A stretch of DNA of 64,000 nt from assembly GCF_012328925.1 (NCBI RefSeq), contig NZ_JAAXLS010000014.1:1-64000 (forward strand). The letters are read 5' to 3'. Below, piece after piece: positions 39,689 to 52,618 of the stretch. The notes under the pieces were generated by a model. It saw only the letters and a program-made list of their open reading frames with translations. It did no database searches and was not told where the DNA came from. The stretch comes from Amycolatopsis acididurans. Its GTDB lineage: Bacteria; Actinomycetota; Actinomycetes; Mycobacteriales; Pseudonocardiaceae. The position numbers and the translations under genes are program-made. Position 1 is the first letter of the stretch. Each line of letters starts with the position of its first letter.

Positions 39689-42094
39689 TTAGTGGTCAAC
39701 AGTTTTCCACCAGCGCCAGGTGAAGGCCACGCCCGCGCCCACGATGGCGATGGTCAGCATCGTCCAGCCGGTCGGGAAACTTCCGCCGCCCCCACTGCTG
39801 CCCGTGGACTCCGCCGCCGGGGCGACGGTCGGCGACGCCGAGACCAGGCCGATGCGGACGGACAGGTCCTCACGGGGCTTCGGCCCCACCGTCACCGGCC
39901 CGGTGCATCCGTTGCCCGAGCCCGGCACGCCGTAGTGCGCGAACTGCGGCGGCAGGTTCGCCAGGTCGACGCACACGTGGTACGAGCCGTCCGGCAGATC
40001 GTCCAGCAGGTACTTCCCGTCGGGCCCACTGCGGGTGGTCGCGACGACCCGGCCCGCGTTGTCCCTCATCGTGACCGCGACGTTCGCCAGGCCCGGTTCG
40101 CCCGGGTCGCGGGCGCCGTTGGCGTTGGTGTCGAACCAGAGCTGGTCGCCGACCCGGTTGCGGGCGGCCACGACACCGGCGTCCATTGTGGTCTCTTCAC
40201 GGTGCCCGACGCCGACGGTCACCAGTGGCGTGCAGCCACTCGCGAGGTCCACTTTGGAACTCAGCGCCGGATCGCCCGCGTCCGGCCGCGCCCACTGCGC
40301 CCCGGCGTATGCGGGCGGAAAAGCCTTGGCGTCCAGGCAAACCTGGTACGCGCCGTCCGGCATCCCGGTGAAGTCGTACTTGCCGTCGGCGCCGGTCGTC
40401 GTGCTGCCCGCGTCACCGCCGCCCTGTTTGACGAGTTTCACCGGCACCCCGGCGATTCCGGTCTCCACCGGATCTTCCAGGCCGTTGCGGTTGCTGTCGA
40501 ACCACACCCGGTCGCCGATCTGGTTGACCGGCGCGGTCAGCCCCGCGTTGAGCGTGCGGTCCTCGCGCTTGCCGAGGCCGAGCGTCACGGTGCGGGTGCA
40601 GCCGGTCGCGGGGTTCGCGGCGGAGTCGTTGACGTAGCGGGCCGGCGTGTAGTCGGCGACGGCCGCCGGGAGGTTGCCGAGGTCGAAACACACCTGGTAG
40701 GCGCCGTCGGGCACGTCCTCGAAGGCATAGGTCCCGTCCGGCGCGGTCGTGGTCAGCGCGAACTGGCTGCCGTCCTCGGTGCGCAGTTTCACCGGCACGC
40801 CACCGATTCCCGGCTCGTCCGGGGTCTGCAGCCCGTCGCCGTTGACGTCGGACCACACGTGCGCCGCGATCCGGTTGACCGGCGGGGCCAGTCCCGCGTC
40901 GAGGGTCAGGTCCTCGGCGTGACCGGGTTTGAGCTCGGTCGGCGCGGTGCAGCCGGTGCCGGCGTCCGGGGCGGAGTCCTGACCGGGATTGCCCGCCCGG
41001 CTGCGGGTGAGCTGGTAGTCGGCGTACTGCGCGGGAAGTTTCGCGATGTCGAAGCAGGCCTGGTAGATCCCGTCCGCCAGATGCGAGAACGTGTACTGGC
41101 CGTGCGGGCCGGTCGTGGTGGTGGCGACGACCTCGCCGTCGGGGTGCTGCAACCGCACGGTGACCCCGGCGACGCCCTGCTCACCGGGGTCCTGCACGCC
41201 GTTGCGGTTCACGTCGGCCCACACCAGATCGCCGATCTTGTTGAGCCCGCCGACCAGACCGGCGTCCTCACCGTCGTCGACCGAACCCGGCGGGCCGGTG
41301 TTGACCTGCATGGCGCCGGTGTTGGGGTCCACATTGGAGTCGATGGCCGGGCTGATGCTCGCCAGCGGCGTCGTCCACTTCAGACCCGCGACGGGCGGAT
41401 TCCCCGGCAGGTGTGAGGTGTCCAGGCCGGAGTAGTCGAACTTGACCGTGTAGCAAGAGTTCGGGCGCAGCCCGTCGGCCGGGCCGAACAGGTAGTGCCC
41501 GGCCGGGTCGGTGGTCTTCTCGGCCATCGGCGCCCCGGCGCCGTCACAGCCGAGCAGCTGGACCTTCACGCCGGGCAACCCGAGTTCGTCGCCGTCCTGC
41601 ACGCCGTCGCCGTCGGTGTCGAACCACACCCGGTCACCGATCTGGACGTCGCCGGTGCCGCCGCCGACACCCATCGTCAGCTGGACCGGCTTCCCGCCGG
41701 AGACATCGGCGAACTCGGTGAGGCTGGACAGTCCGGGCGCCTCCGGGGCCGGTTTGAGATCGGGCATCGACGGCGGGATCGACGCGTCCACCCGGTACTT
41801 GCCGCCGGCCAGTGCCGTGGTCGGGATGGTGACCGTGCCGTCCGGCGCGGTCGTTCCGCTGGCGCTCGCACCACTGGGGTCGGTCGCGACGACGAGGATC
41901 CCGCCCACTCCGACACCGTTGGCGTCCACCCGAACCACGCGCACCGACAACGGTCCGTCCGTGGCATCGGCGGCCGCCTGCCACGGGGCGCTGCTCGCGA
42001 CGAGCAGCGCCACCGCGGCGACGATCACGTGCCTTCTCAACGCGGCCCCCCGACCAGCTTGCTGAAAGTTCGCGCCCACACTAAGAGCGGGCAC
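39689..42094 (-). CDS. Secreted surface protein with five SdrD-B-like repeats
   Basis: An exported 801-residue adhesin-like protein. After a signal peptide comes an Ig-like region, then five repeats of about 110-130 residues. Each opens with an IGDRVWFDxNxxGxQD pattern (the third is degenerate, IAAHVWSDVNGDG) and closes with a DGxYxFxxLPDGxYxVCxD pattern. These are Ca-binding SdrD B-like / Cna-B-type modules that stiffen surface stalks. The C-terminus is a Ser/Gly linker, one membrane helix and RWWKTVDH; no LPXTG is seen, so it is membrane-anchored, not sortase-linked. GTG 42094 is the longest start; TTG 42040 with a GGGGGG site also fits and puts the signal peptide at the N-terminus. Confidence 0.82.
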   Translation of the reverse strand: MPALSVGANFQQAGRGAALRRHVIVAAVALLVASSAPWQAAADATDGPLSVRVVRVDANGVGVGGILVVATDPSGASASGTTAPDGTVTIPTTALAGGKYRVDASIPPSMPDLKPAPEAPGLSSLTEFADVSGGKPVQLTMGVGGGTGDVQIGDRVWFDTDGDGVQDGDELGLPGVKVQLLGCDGAGAPMAEKTTDPAGHYLFGPADGLRPNSCYTVKFDYSGLDTSHLPGNPPVAGLKWTTPLASISPAIDSNVDPNTGAMQVNTGPPGSVDDGEDAGLVGGLNKIGDLVWADVNRNGVQDPGEQGVAGVTVRLQHPDGEVVATTTTGPHGQYTFSHLADGIYQACFDIAKLPAQYADYQLTRSRAGNPGQDSAPDAGTGCTAPTELKPGHAEDLTLDAGLAPPVNRIAAHVWSDVNGDGLQTPDEPGIGGVPVKLRTEDGSQFALTTTAPDGTYAFEDVPDGAYQVCFDLGNLPAAVADYTPARYVNDSAANPATGCTRTVTLGLGKREDRTLNAGLTAPVNQIGDRVWFDSNRNGLEDPVETGIAGVPVKLVKQGGGDAGSTTTGADGKYDFTGMPDGAYQVCLDAKAFPPAYAGAQWARPDAGDPALSSKVDLASGCTPLVTVGVGHREETTMDAGVVAARNRVGDQLWFDTNANGARDPGEPGLANVAVTMRDNAGRVVATTRSGPDGKYLLDDLPDGSYHVCVDLANLPPQFAHYGVPGSGNGCTGPVTVGPKPREDLSVRIGLVSASPTVAPAAESTGSSGGGGSFPTGWTMLTIAIVGAGVAFTWRWWKTVDH

Positions 42095-42144
42095 AGTCGA
42101 TCAGCGGGAGATGTCGCGCCCCGAAAGAGTGAAAGTTCGCCCGA

Positions 42145-44435
<2,291 letters not shown>

Positions 44436-44563
44436 TGTTATCGGACCTCCTAGGTGCGCTTTTCGAGAAAGCCTACCGGGGTCACAGCACTTGGCCACTC
44501 TTCTGTGTGGCGCCCCCCACTCCAGCTACGTTGCGTAATCACTCGCGTGCGAAAATTTCCAAC

Positions 44564-45745
44564 GTGTTCACAACCGAACGACAGGTTTCGCTGCGCCCAG
44601 ATCCGGATCTTTCGCCGTCCGGACCCGCGGCGAGATGGCAGCCTGCCGTTCCGGCGTTGATCTACCTGGGAATTCGCGCGTTCGGCGTGCTCGTCCTCGC
44701 CGTGCTCGGCAACGGAAGTCCGGTGGACCGGCTCACCGCGTGGGACGGCCGGTGGTACCTCGAAATCGCGGCGTCCGGTTACGACCTGCCTCCGGTGCCG
44801 GATGCGGAGGGTTACCTCAATCCGTTCACGCCGCGCGCATTTTTTCCCGGTTTTCCCGTTGTGATCCGTTGGATTTCCGGTGCCTGCGGATTGAGTCAGA
44901 CGACCGTCGCGATACTCGTCCCGGCCGTGGCCGGAGTGGTCGCCGCCTACGGGCTCGCGCGGCTCGGCAGGATCGTGCGCGGCGGTTCGCGGCGCGCCGG
45001 ATATCTACTCGTCGCGTTGTTCGCGGCCGCCCCGATGGGCGTCGTGCTGTCGATGGCCTACACCGAGGCGCTGTTCTGCGCGCTGGCCGTGTGGGCACTG
45101 ATCGGCGTGCTGGAACGGCGGTGGCACCTGGCCGGGATCTGCTGCGCGTTCGCCGGCCTGGTGCGCTCCTCCGCACTCGCGCTCGTGCTCGCCGTCGCGC
45201 TCGCGGCGCTGGTGAGCCTTCCCCGCGAACGCCGCGGACCTGCCGTCGCGCTGCTGCTCGCACCGCTCGGGCTGGTCGGTTACCTGTGGTGGACCGGTTT
45301 GCGCGTGCACCCGGAGGCAGGATTCGCCGAACGGCTCGGCACCTGGTCCGATCTCGAGCGGCAGGGCTGGTCGACCAGGTTCGACGGCGGTGTCGCGACG
45401 ACGCGGTTCCTGTGGCAGAGCCTGACCTCCCCGGACGCGATGACGGTGCTCACCGTCGCCGTGCTGCTCGGCTACCTCGTGCTGCTGGCGGTGGCGCTGT
45501 CCCGGCGGCTGGAGTGGCCGCTGGTCACCTACGGCGGCGCGATCGTCGTGATGGCACTGGCATCCAGCGGTCTCATGCATTCGAAACCACGGCTGTTGCT
45601 GCCCGCGTTCACGTTGCTCGTGCCGGTCGCGCTCGGATTGGCGAACCGGCGCCGCTCGAGCGCCGTGTGGACCGTGGCGGGCGTCGCCGCCGTCAGCGCG
45701 TGGTTCGGTGCGTACGCGCTCAGCGTGTGGAAGTACGCGATCTGA
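44564..45745 (+). CDS. Membrane mannosyltransferase (PIG-V-like)
   Basis: A 393-residue membrane glycosyltransferase. About nine to ten hydrophobic segments and the conserved AWDGRWYLEIAASGYD in the first extracytoplasmic loop are typical of PIG-V/GPI-mannosyltransferase-2-like proteins, which use polyprenyl-phosphate mannose. The Asp in WDGRWY is the likely catalytic residue. The acceptor in bacteria is unknown (proteins or lipoglycans). Start GTG 44564 has an AAATTT hexamer 5 nt upstream, with TTGCGT at -35 distance. Confidence 0.78.
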   Translation: MFTTERQVSLRPDPDLSPSGPAARWQPAVPALIYLGIRAFGVLVLAVLGNGSPVDRLTAWDGRWYLEIAASGYDLPPVPDAEGYLNPFTPRAFFPGFPVVIRWISGACGLSQTTVAILVPAVAGVVAAYGLARLGRIVRGGSRRAGYLLVALFAAAPMGVVLSMAYTEALFCALAVWALIGVLERRWHLAGICCAFAGLVRSSALALVLAVALAALVSLPRERRGPAVALLLAPLGLVGYLWWTGLRVHPEAGFAERLGTWSDLERQGWSTRFDGGVATTRFLWQSLTSPDAMTVLTVAVLLGYLVLLAVALSRRLEWPLVTYGGAIVVMALASSGLMHSKPRLLLPAFTLLVPVALGLANRRRSSAVWTVAGVAAVSAWFGAYALSVWKYAI

Positions 45746-45769
45746 CGGACAATCCCCGTGGAGGGGTGC

Positions 45770-45988
45770 ATGGATTCGGACGTGGCCGTCCGCCGCGTGT
45801 TCCGGCGGGTCGTGTGCCCGCGCTGTGGGCAGCGGCGGACCGAAATGCGCGTGTTCGGCGTGTCCCGGCAGGGCCGGACGCGCTGGCGCGTGCACCGCGA
45901 ACTGCGGGCGCAGGCGAAGGCCTGGCACCCGGAACCCCTGTGCGATCGGTGCCGCCGAGAATGGGAGCGTGATGCGGAAACCAGCTGA
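45770..45988 (+). CDS. Small zinc-ribbon-like protein
   Basis: A 72-residue protein with two CxxC pairs, CPRCG (about 16-20) and CDRCR (about 58-62), and a basic middle. It looks like a small zinc ribbon; no function known. GGAGGGG precedes ATG. Its end overlaps the nitroreductase start by 17 nt, so the two are coupled. Confidence 0.6.
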   Translation: MDSDVAVRRVFRRVVCPRCGQRRTEMRVFGVSRQGRTRWRVHRELRAQAKAWHPEPLCDRCRREWERDAETS

Positions 45989-46562
45989 CAGCAGTGCACC
46001 ACTGGCCGATCTGATCGCGCAACGGTGGAGCCCGCGAGCACTCGACGAGACCGGCGAGGTGACCTGGGACCAGCTCCGCGCGCTGCTGGAAGCGGCGCGG
46101 TGGGCACCCTCGTTCGGCAACACGCAACCCGCGCGCTTCCTGGTGGGCCGTCGCGGCGACGACACGTTCGACCGGATCCTGTCCACGCTGACGCCACGCA
46201 ACCAGTCGTGGGCGGGCCGCGCGGGCGCGTTGCTCGTCGCGGTGACGGTCACGCGCAACGAGAAGGGCGAGATCCCGTACGCGGACTACGGACTCGGGCT
46301 GGCCAGCCAGAATCTCGTCCTGCAGGCGGTTTCGGAGGGCCTGGTCGCACACCAGATGGCGGGCTTCGACGCCGATGCGGTGCGGCACGAGTTCGACGTG
46401 CCGGACGAGGCGGTGCCGAGGGTCGCGATCGCGGTCGGCAGGCAGGCCGACGCGGAAGTGCTCGGCGAGGAACGCGACGTGTCACGGGAGCGGGCCGACC
46501 GGCGCCGGATGCCGTTGCCGGAGTTCGCCTACGCCGGCACCTGGGGCAAGGCGGCGTTCTAG
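45972..46562 (+). CDS. Nitroreductase family protein
   Basis: An FMN-dependent nitroreductase-like enzyme of 196 residues. RWSPRALD near residue 18 is the FMN-phosphate site, WAPSFGNTQPARFLV (about 44-58) the second FMN segment, and ADYGLGLASQNLVLQA the C-terminal helix. Such enzymes reduce nitro-aromatics or quinones; the natural substrate is unknown. ATG 45972 has GGGAG upstream. The stop shares CTAG (46559-46562) with the convergent unknown gene. Confidence 0.82.
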   Translation: MRKPADSSAPLADLIAQRWSPRALDETGEVTWDQLRALLEAARWAPSFGNTQPARFLVGRRGDDTFDRILSTLTPRNQSWAGRAGALLVAVTVTRNEKGEIPYADYGLGLASQNLVLQAVSEGLVAHQMAGFDADAVRHEFDVPDEAVPRVAIAVGRQADAEVLGEERDVSRERADRRRMPLPEFAYAGTWGKAAF

Positions 46563-48139
46563 GCGTAGGTCCAGTGGCCCAGCCAGGATTCGCGCCAGGC
46601 GACCGTGCATTCGCTCACGCCGGCCACGCCGGACTCGTCGATGCGCGCCTTCCACGCCTCCTCCAGTGAGGCGCACAGTTTCGACGCCTGCGGTTCGACC
46701 CCGCCGGTGGCGAACTGGCGCAGGATCGACTTCGGGACCGCGAGCTTGGCCTTGCCGCGCACCACCGACTGCTCGGTCGCGCGGCAGATCAGGTACTCCA
46801 CGGTCGCGAGATCACTCGCCGGGACCGTGGTGACCGGTTCGTGCACCGGCATCGGCACCAGCACCTGGCTGAGCGCGCGGTACAGGCACCCCAGCGGCGC
46901 GGCCGGCCCACCGTGGCTGCGCGCGATCTCCCACGACACCCAGACGGCCAGCGAGTCCGGCGGCATCCGGTTCGCGCGGTAGGCGTGCGCAGGCCCGGCG
47001 AAGGTCTGGTAGTCGCTGGCCGGATCCGGCGAGGCCCCGCCCTGTTCGGCGGGATCGGGCTGCAGGCCCAGGCGTTTGAACAGCTCGCGCAACAGTTTCC
47101 GCGGGCGCGCCGGGGCCGAGGACTCGCCGAGCAGTTTGCCGAGGATCCGGTTCAGCCGGTCCGCGGCCACCCCCTGGATCGCGAGCTGGAGATGCACGAA
47201 CGCGATGTCCGACAGCGTCGATCCGGTACAGCCGACCACGCCGACCTGCGGATATCGTTGCAGGAACGTCAGAATCGCGTGCGTCGAACCGACCCGTGCC
47301 GGGCCGACGCAGGTCACCGGCAGACAGGTGCCGATCCGCTGGCGGGAGCGGATGTCACCGTTGTAGAGCGAGGAGAACTCGCTTTCGGCGGGGCAGACCT
47401 CGAACCAGTTGCCGGGGCGGTGTCCGGGCCTGGTGTCGGCGAGCCAGAATCCGTAGCCGTGTTTCTCGCACAGTTCGCGGATGCGGTCGGCCAGTTCGAA
47501 CCGCGTGGCGGCGGACACCTCGCGCAGCGCGACGGAGAACCGGATCGCCAGTGACGAGCAGGGTGAGGCGATTTCCTTGCGGGTGCGCAGATCGTGGTTG
47601 CGGGTCTTCACCGTCGTCGGCAGCTGCGTGGGACAGTTCAGCGACAGCAGCGGTGCGTCCACCAGCGTCGCCGCCGCCTGCGCGATCTCCTTCGCCAGAT
47701 CCCGGATCGCCAGGCCGTGCCACTCGCTGACCTCGCGTGCGGTCGGGTCGATCGCGATCAGGCCCTCGAACGTCTGCGCCGACTCGTAGATGAACGTCGG
47801 GTTGGGCCAGGCCGCCTGGTGGAAGATCCAGCCGTCGTCGCTGATGCGCGGCCGCTCGGCCGCCTGCGGGCCCGCCGGCGGCTCGATCGGCTCGGTGCCG
47901 GTCACCGGCGTCCTGGTCCTGGTGCCGATCACGACCCCGCCGCCGTTGGTCGCCGAGCAGATCGTCTCGAGGAACACCGCACTGTCCGCACACAGATCAC
48001 GCAAATACCCCTGCCGCGCTTGGACGTGGTGCACCTCGAAGTCCACTTTGGTCAATGGCTGCCGCGCGATCTCGAACCCCGCCCGCGCGAGGTCGGCCAC
48101 GTTCCGGATGGAGATCCGCCGCGAGGCCATGGTCACCAC
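46559..48139 (-). CDS. Unknown large cytosolic protein
   Basis: I do not recognise this 526-residue protein. No signal peptide or membrane helix is seen. A cysteine-rich middle (residues about 165-310) contains SLNCPTQLP, ASPCSS, ELCEKHGYGFW, FEVCPAES, TCLPVTCVGPARVGS and GVVGCTGSTLSD. The C-terminal third is helical. It is the last of three leftward genes with two membrane proteins upstream, overlapping the 654-residue membrane gene by 7 nt (or starting at ATG 48130). Translational coupling suggests a shared complex. This is a candidate new module. Confidence 0.55.
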   Translation of the reverse strand: MVTMASRRISIRNVADLARAGFEIARQPLTKVDFEVHHVQARQGYLRDLCADSAVFLETICSATNGGGVVIGTRTRTPVTGTEPIEPPAGPQAAERPRISDDGWIFHQAAWPNPTFIYESAQTFEGLIAIDPTAREVSEWHGLAIRDLAKEIAQAAATLVDAPLLSLNCPTQLPTTVKTRNHDLRTRKEIASPCSSLAIRFSVALREVSAATRFELADRIRELCEKHGYGFWLADTRPGHRPGNWFEVCPAESEFSSLYNGDIRSRQRIGTCLPVTCVGPARVGSTHAILTFLQRYPQVGVVGCTGSTLSDIAFVHLQLAIQGVAADRLNRILGKLLGESSAPARPRKLLRELFKRLGLQPDPAEQGGASPDPASDYQTFAGPAHAYRANRMPPDSLAVWVSWEIARSHGGPAAPLGCLYRALSQVLVPMPVHEPVTTVPASDLATVEYLICRATEQSVVRGKAKLAVPKSILRQFATGGVEPQASKLCASLEEAWKARIDESGVAGVSECTVAWRESWLGHWTYA

Positions 48140-50097
48140 CCTTCCGAGGAGTCGAAGCGGACGTTGGCCTCCAACGGTTTCCCGCCCTCCCGCGCGCCGG
48201 TGCCCACCCAGCGTGGCACGCCGATCCTCGACAGCGGAACCTGTTCACGCCAGGAAAGCTGACCGAAGAGCACCGCCGCGGCGAGCACCGGCAGCGCCAC
48301 CGCGACGGTGAGCGCGACCTGCACGACCACACCTTTGCTCTGGGTCGCGACGGTCGCCGCGAACGCGGCCGCCGCGACGATGCTCAACTGGCCGAGCACC
48401 TGCGGCAGCGCGCCGAGATAGCCGACGACCGTGCGCCGGGGCGGCAACGACAGCCTGCTGTAGAGAAAGCCCGGTACCAGCAACAACATCGTGATCACGG
48501 ACTGCCCGTCGCCGATCTTGTCGAGCGCCTCGGTGGCCGCTCTGCCGTACGGCCACGGGCTGCCGACGAGCAGCCAGCCGAGTACGAACGACACCAGCGC
48601 GACCGCGAGCGCGTAGAGCATCACGTTGCGCGGCCCCGATTTCGTGGAGTCCTTGAGCACCAGTCCCGCCCGCACCCTGACCTGGTCGCCGCGCTGATCG
48701 GTTCCGGAACGGCGCCAGTAGGCCCGCGCCTCGTTGTCGGTGATGCTGTTGACCAGCACCAGATCCTCGCCGAACTCCCTGTCGGTCAGCTCGCGGGCCG
48801 CGCCGCGCAGGTTGGCGACCGTGAACTCCGGGTGGCGCCGCAGTGAGTTGTCCAGTTCGTTGGTCTCGACGCGCACCGCGTCCCCGGTGGTCGCCGCGGC
48901 CGCGAGGCGATGGCACGCCGGCATCGTGCGCGCGCTCAGTTCCACTTCGGACTGACCGGCCTCCCATTTGCGGCGGCGCAACAGGTCCGCGAGCCTGCGC
49001 AGCACCGTCTGCGCCTGCAGTTCGAGGATCTTGTGCGATGCTCCGTCGGTTTCGTGCAGTGCGGCGCTCTCCTGCCGTTCGGCGAGCGAGACCAGATCCG
49101 CGGCCAGGCTGTCGACCTGGTACTGGTCGGCGTCGGTGGACAGATACATCCGCGAGATCTCCGCCTCGGGCGCGGTGCTGGCCACCAGGTGATAGGACTT
49201 CAGCGTCGCCGGGACCACGGTCTCGTACCGCACGACGTACCCTCGGCGGCTCGCGCGCAGGCGCCGCCACTGCTCGGCGGCGCGGGACGGCCGGGTCTCC
49301 ACGTGCAACGGCGTCTCGTAGGTGAGCCGGTGCTCGTCGACCGCGTCGTCCAGCGCGACGACGAGCAGGTGGTCGCGGATCGCGACGTTCAGCAGGTACG
49401 CGTACTCGACCAGCAGATGCGCATAGCCGTCGAGCACGTCCAGCGCGATGTCCCGGCACTGCCTGCCGTAGCCGGGCACGGTGCCCTCGGCGGGCGGCAG
49501 CGTGAACTCCTCCGCCGGATGGTTGCGCTCGGTCAGCAACGTCAGCAGCGCCTGCCGCACCAGCCAGCGCGGCTCGTGCACCTGGAACAGGAACATGTTC
49601 AGCTCGTTCTTGGCCGACTGGGCGTGCTCGTCGCCGGCGAGGATGCCGCGCAGCAGCCGGTACAGCCCGGAGGCGACCAGCCTGGACACCTCGTGCTGGG
49701 TCAGTCGCGGCAGCTTCTGGCCTGCCGCGTCGAACACGTCCACCGGCGACATCTCGCGACGGGGCAGCCTCGCCAACGGCACCCACAGCGAACGCTGCTG
49801 CGTGGTGGCGCTGACGCGCTCACCGTGCTCGCGGCCGATGAGGTTCTGCAACCCGGCGGTGGCCTCGCGCTGGCCCTCGTCGAGGAGCTTCAGGCTGACG
49901 TCGACCTCGGTGGTGCGCCGGGCCGTGCCGTGCTCGACGACGGTGAGCCGTTCGGTGAGTCTGCGCACGTGGTTGAGGCGCAGCGACGTGTCCAGCAGGG
50001 CGAGCCCGACGGCGGCGCCCTGCTGGGACAGACGTGGCGGGGCGCCGGGAATCGGGATCGTCTCGATCGCATGCCGAAGGCTGTCCATGCCATCCAC
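48133..50097 (-). CDS. Unknown protein with four C-terminal membrane helices
   Basis: An unrecognised 654-residue protein. Residues 1-510 are soluble, rich in Arg, Leu and Glu, with helical repeats (RWLVRQALLTLL, RRLADLLRRRKWEAG). Four membrane helices follow at about 525-640: YALAVALVSFVLGWLL, VITMLLLVPGFLY, then a long Ala-rich one, then VVVQVALTVAVALPVLAA. A large cytosolic domain docked to the membrane is the simplest reading. It is co-transcribed with the 526-residue gene. ATG 50088 is an alternative start. Confidence 0.5.
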   Translation of the reverse strand: MDGMDSLRHAIETIPIPGAPPRLSQQGAAVGLALLDTSLRLNHVRRLTERLTVVEHGTARRTTEVDVSLKLLDEGQREATAGLQNLIGREHGERVSATTQQRSLWVPLARLPRREMSPVDVFDAAGQKLPRLTQHEVSRLVASGLYRLLRGILAGDEHAQSAKNELNMFLFQVHEPRWLVRQALLTLLTERNHPAEEFTLPPAEGTVPGYGRQCRDIALDVLDGYAHLLVEYAYLLNVAIRDHLLVVALDDAVDEHRLTYETPLHVETRPSRAAEQWRRLRASRRGYVVRYETVVPATLKSYHLVASTAPEAEISRMYLSTDADQYQVDSLAADLVSLAERQESAALHETDGASHKILELQAQTVLRRLADLLRRRKWEAGQSEVELSARTMPACHRLAAAATTGDAVRVETNELDNSLRRHPEFTVANLRGAARELTDREFGEDLVLVNSITDNEARAYWRRSGTDQRGDQVRVRAGLVLKDSTKSGPRNVMLYALAVALVSFVLGWLLVGSPWPYGRAATEALDKIGDGQSVITMLLLVPGFLYSRLSLPPRRTVVGYLGALPQVLGQLSIVAAAAFAATVATQSKGVVVQVALTVAVALPVLAAAVLFGQLSWREQVPLSRIGVPRWVGTGAREGGKPLEANVRFDSSEGW

Positions 50098-50165
50098 GCG
50101 GATGAGACGCGGCGGGTACGCGCGCGGATACGAACCGGCGCGGAAATCCAGCGAACGGAGTAGCG

Positions 50166-50555
50166 CTAGGCGGAGGAACCGCCGAACACGCGCCGGATGA
50201 TCTTCACCGCGATCGAGGACACGATGAGCCAGAACAGCGCCGCGATGCCGTAGTTCACCAGCACGCGCAGGTTCTGGTCACTGGGCTCGAACAGGTCCTT
50301 GAATCCCATCGCGAGACTGTCGGCCCAGCCGCGCACCCACGAGACGATGCCGTTGTCCGGATTCGCCGAACCGATCGTGAAGATCACGTGCAGCACCAGG
50401 ATCAGCGCGAAGAGCAGCCCTGCCCAGCGGACGATCCCGGCGACGATCGCGACAACCTGGTCCTTCACCCGGCGCCAGTCGACATCGACTCCGCGCTTGG
50501 GGTGCGAGTCCTCGTCGGTGAGGTTCTTCTCGCTCTTTTCGGCGTGCTCGGCCAT
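50166..50555 (-). CDS. Small two-helix membrane protein
   Basis: A 129-residue membrane protein: charged N-terminus (1-30), two membrane helices (about 40-62, GIVRWAGLLFALILVLHVIF; and about 103-125, LVNYGIAALFWLIVSSIAV) joined by a soluble loop with DNGIVSWVRGWADSLAMG. Function unknown. It is the first of three leftward genes leading to the unknown module. CACACT ends 6 nt before ATG 50555, suggesting a leaderless transcript. Confidence 0.6.
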   Translation of the reverse strand: MAEHAEKSEKNLTDEDSHPKRGVDVDWRRVKDQVVAIVAGIVRWAGLLFALILVLHVIFTIGSANPDNGIVSWVRGWADSLAMGFKDLFEPSDQNLRVLVNYGIAALFWLIVSSIAVKIIRRVFGGSSA

Positions 50556-50657
50556 GCCGGAAGTGTGGCACGTCCACGGCGCTGTCGCTACCAGCCAGTA
50601 GGCAACAAGGTCACGGTTGGATCGCGAGCCCCATTTCCAACATCAACTCTCCGGGGC

Positions 50658-50670
50658 TACAGTGAACGAC
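50658..50670 (+). promoter_or_regulatory. leuA promoter, leaderless -10
   Basis: TACAGT (50658-50663) ends 7 nt before the leader-peptide GTG at 50671. Confidence 0.5.
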
Positions 50671-50698
50671 GTGGCGCGCGCTCTCCTGCTTCGCTGCC

Positions 50699-50712
<14 letters not shown>
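50671..50712 (+). CDS. leuL: leuA leader peptide with three consecutive leucine codons
   Basis: A 13-codon frame, GTG then Ala-Arg-Ala-Leu-Leu-Leu-Arg-Cys-Arg-Asp-Gly-Ala and TGA. CTC CTG CTT give three leucines in a row, as in the known leucine leader peptides of actinobacteria. It starts 7 nt after a -10 hexamer and lies inside a region that can fold two exclusive hairpins, so ribosome stalling at the leucine codons could switch leuA expression. Confidence 0.65.
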
Positions 50713-52569
<1,857 letters not shown>

Positions 52570-52618
52570 GACCCGGCGTTTCCGGGCGCGGTCGCCCGCC
52601 GGCGAGGCGCGCCACCGG

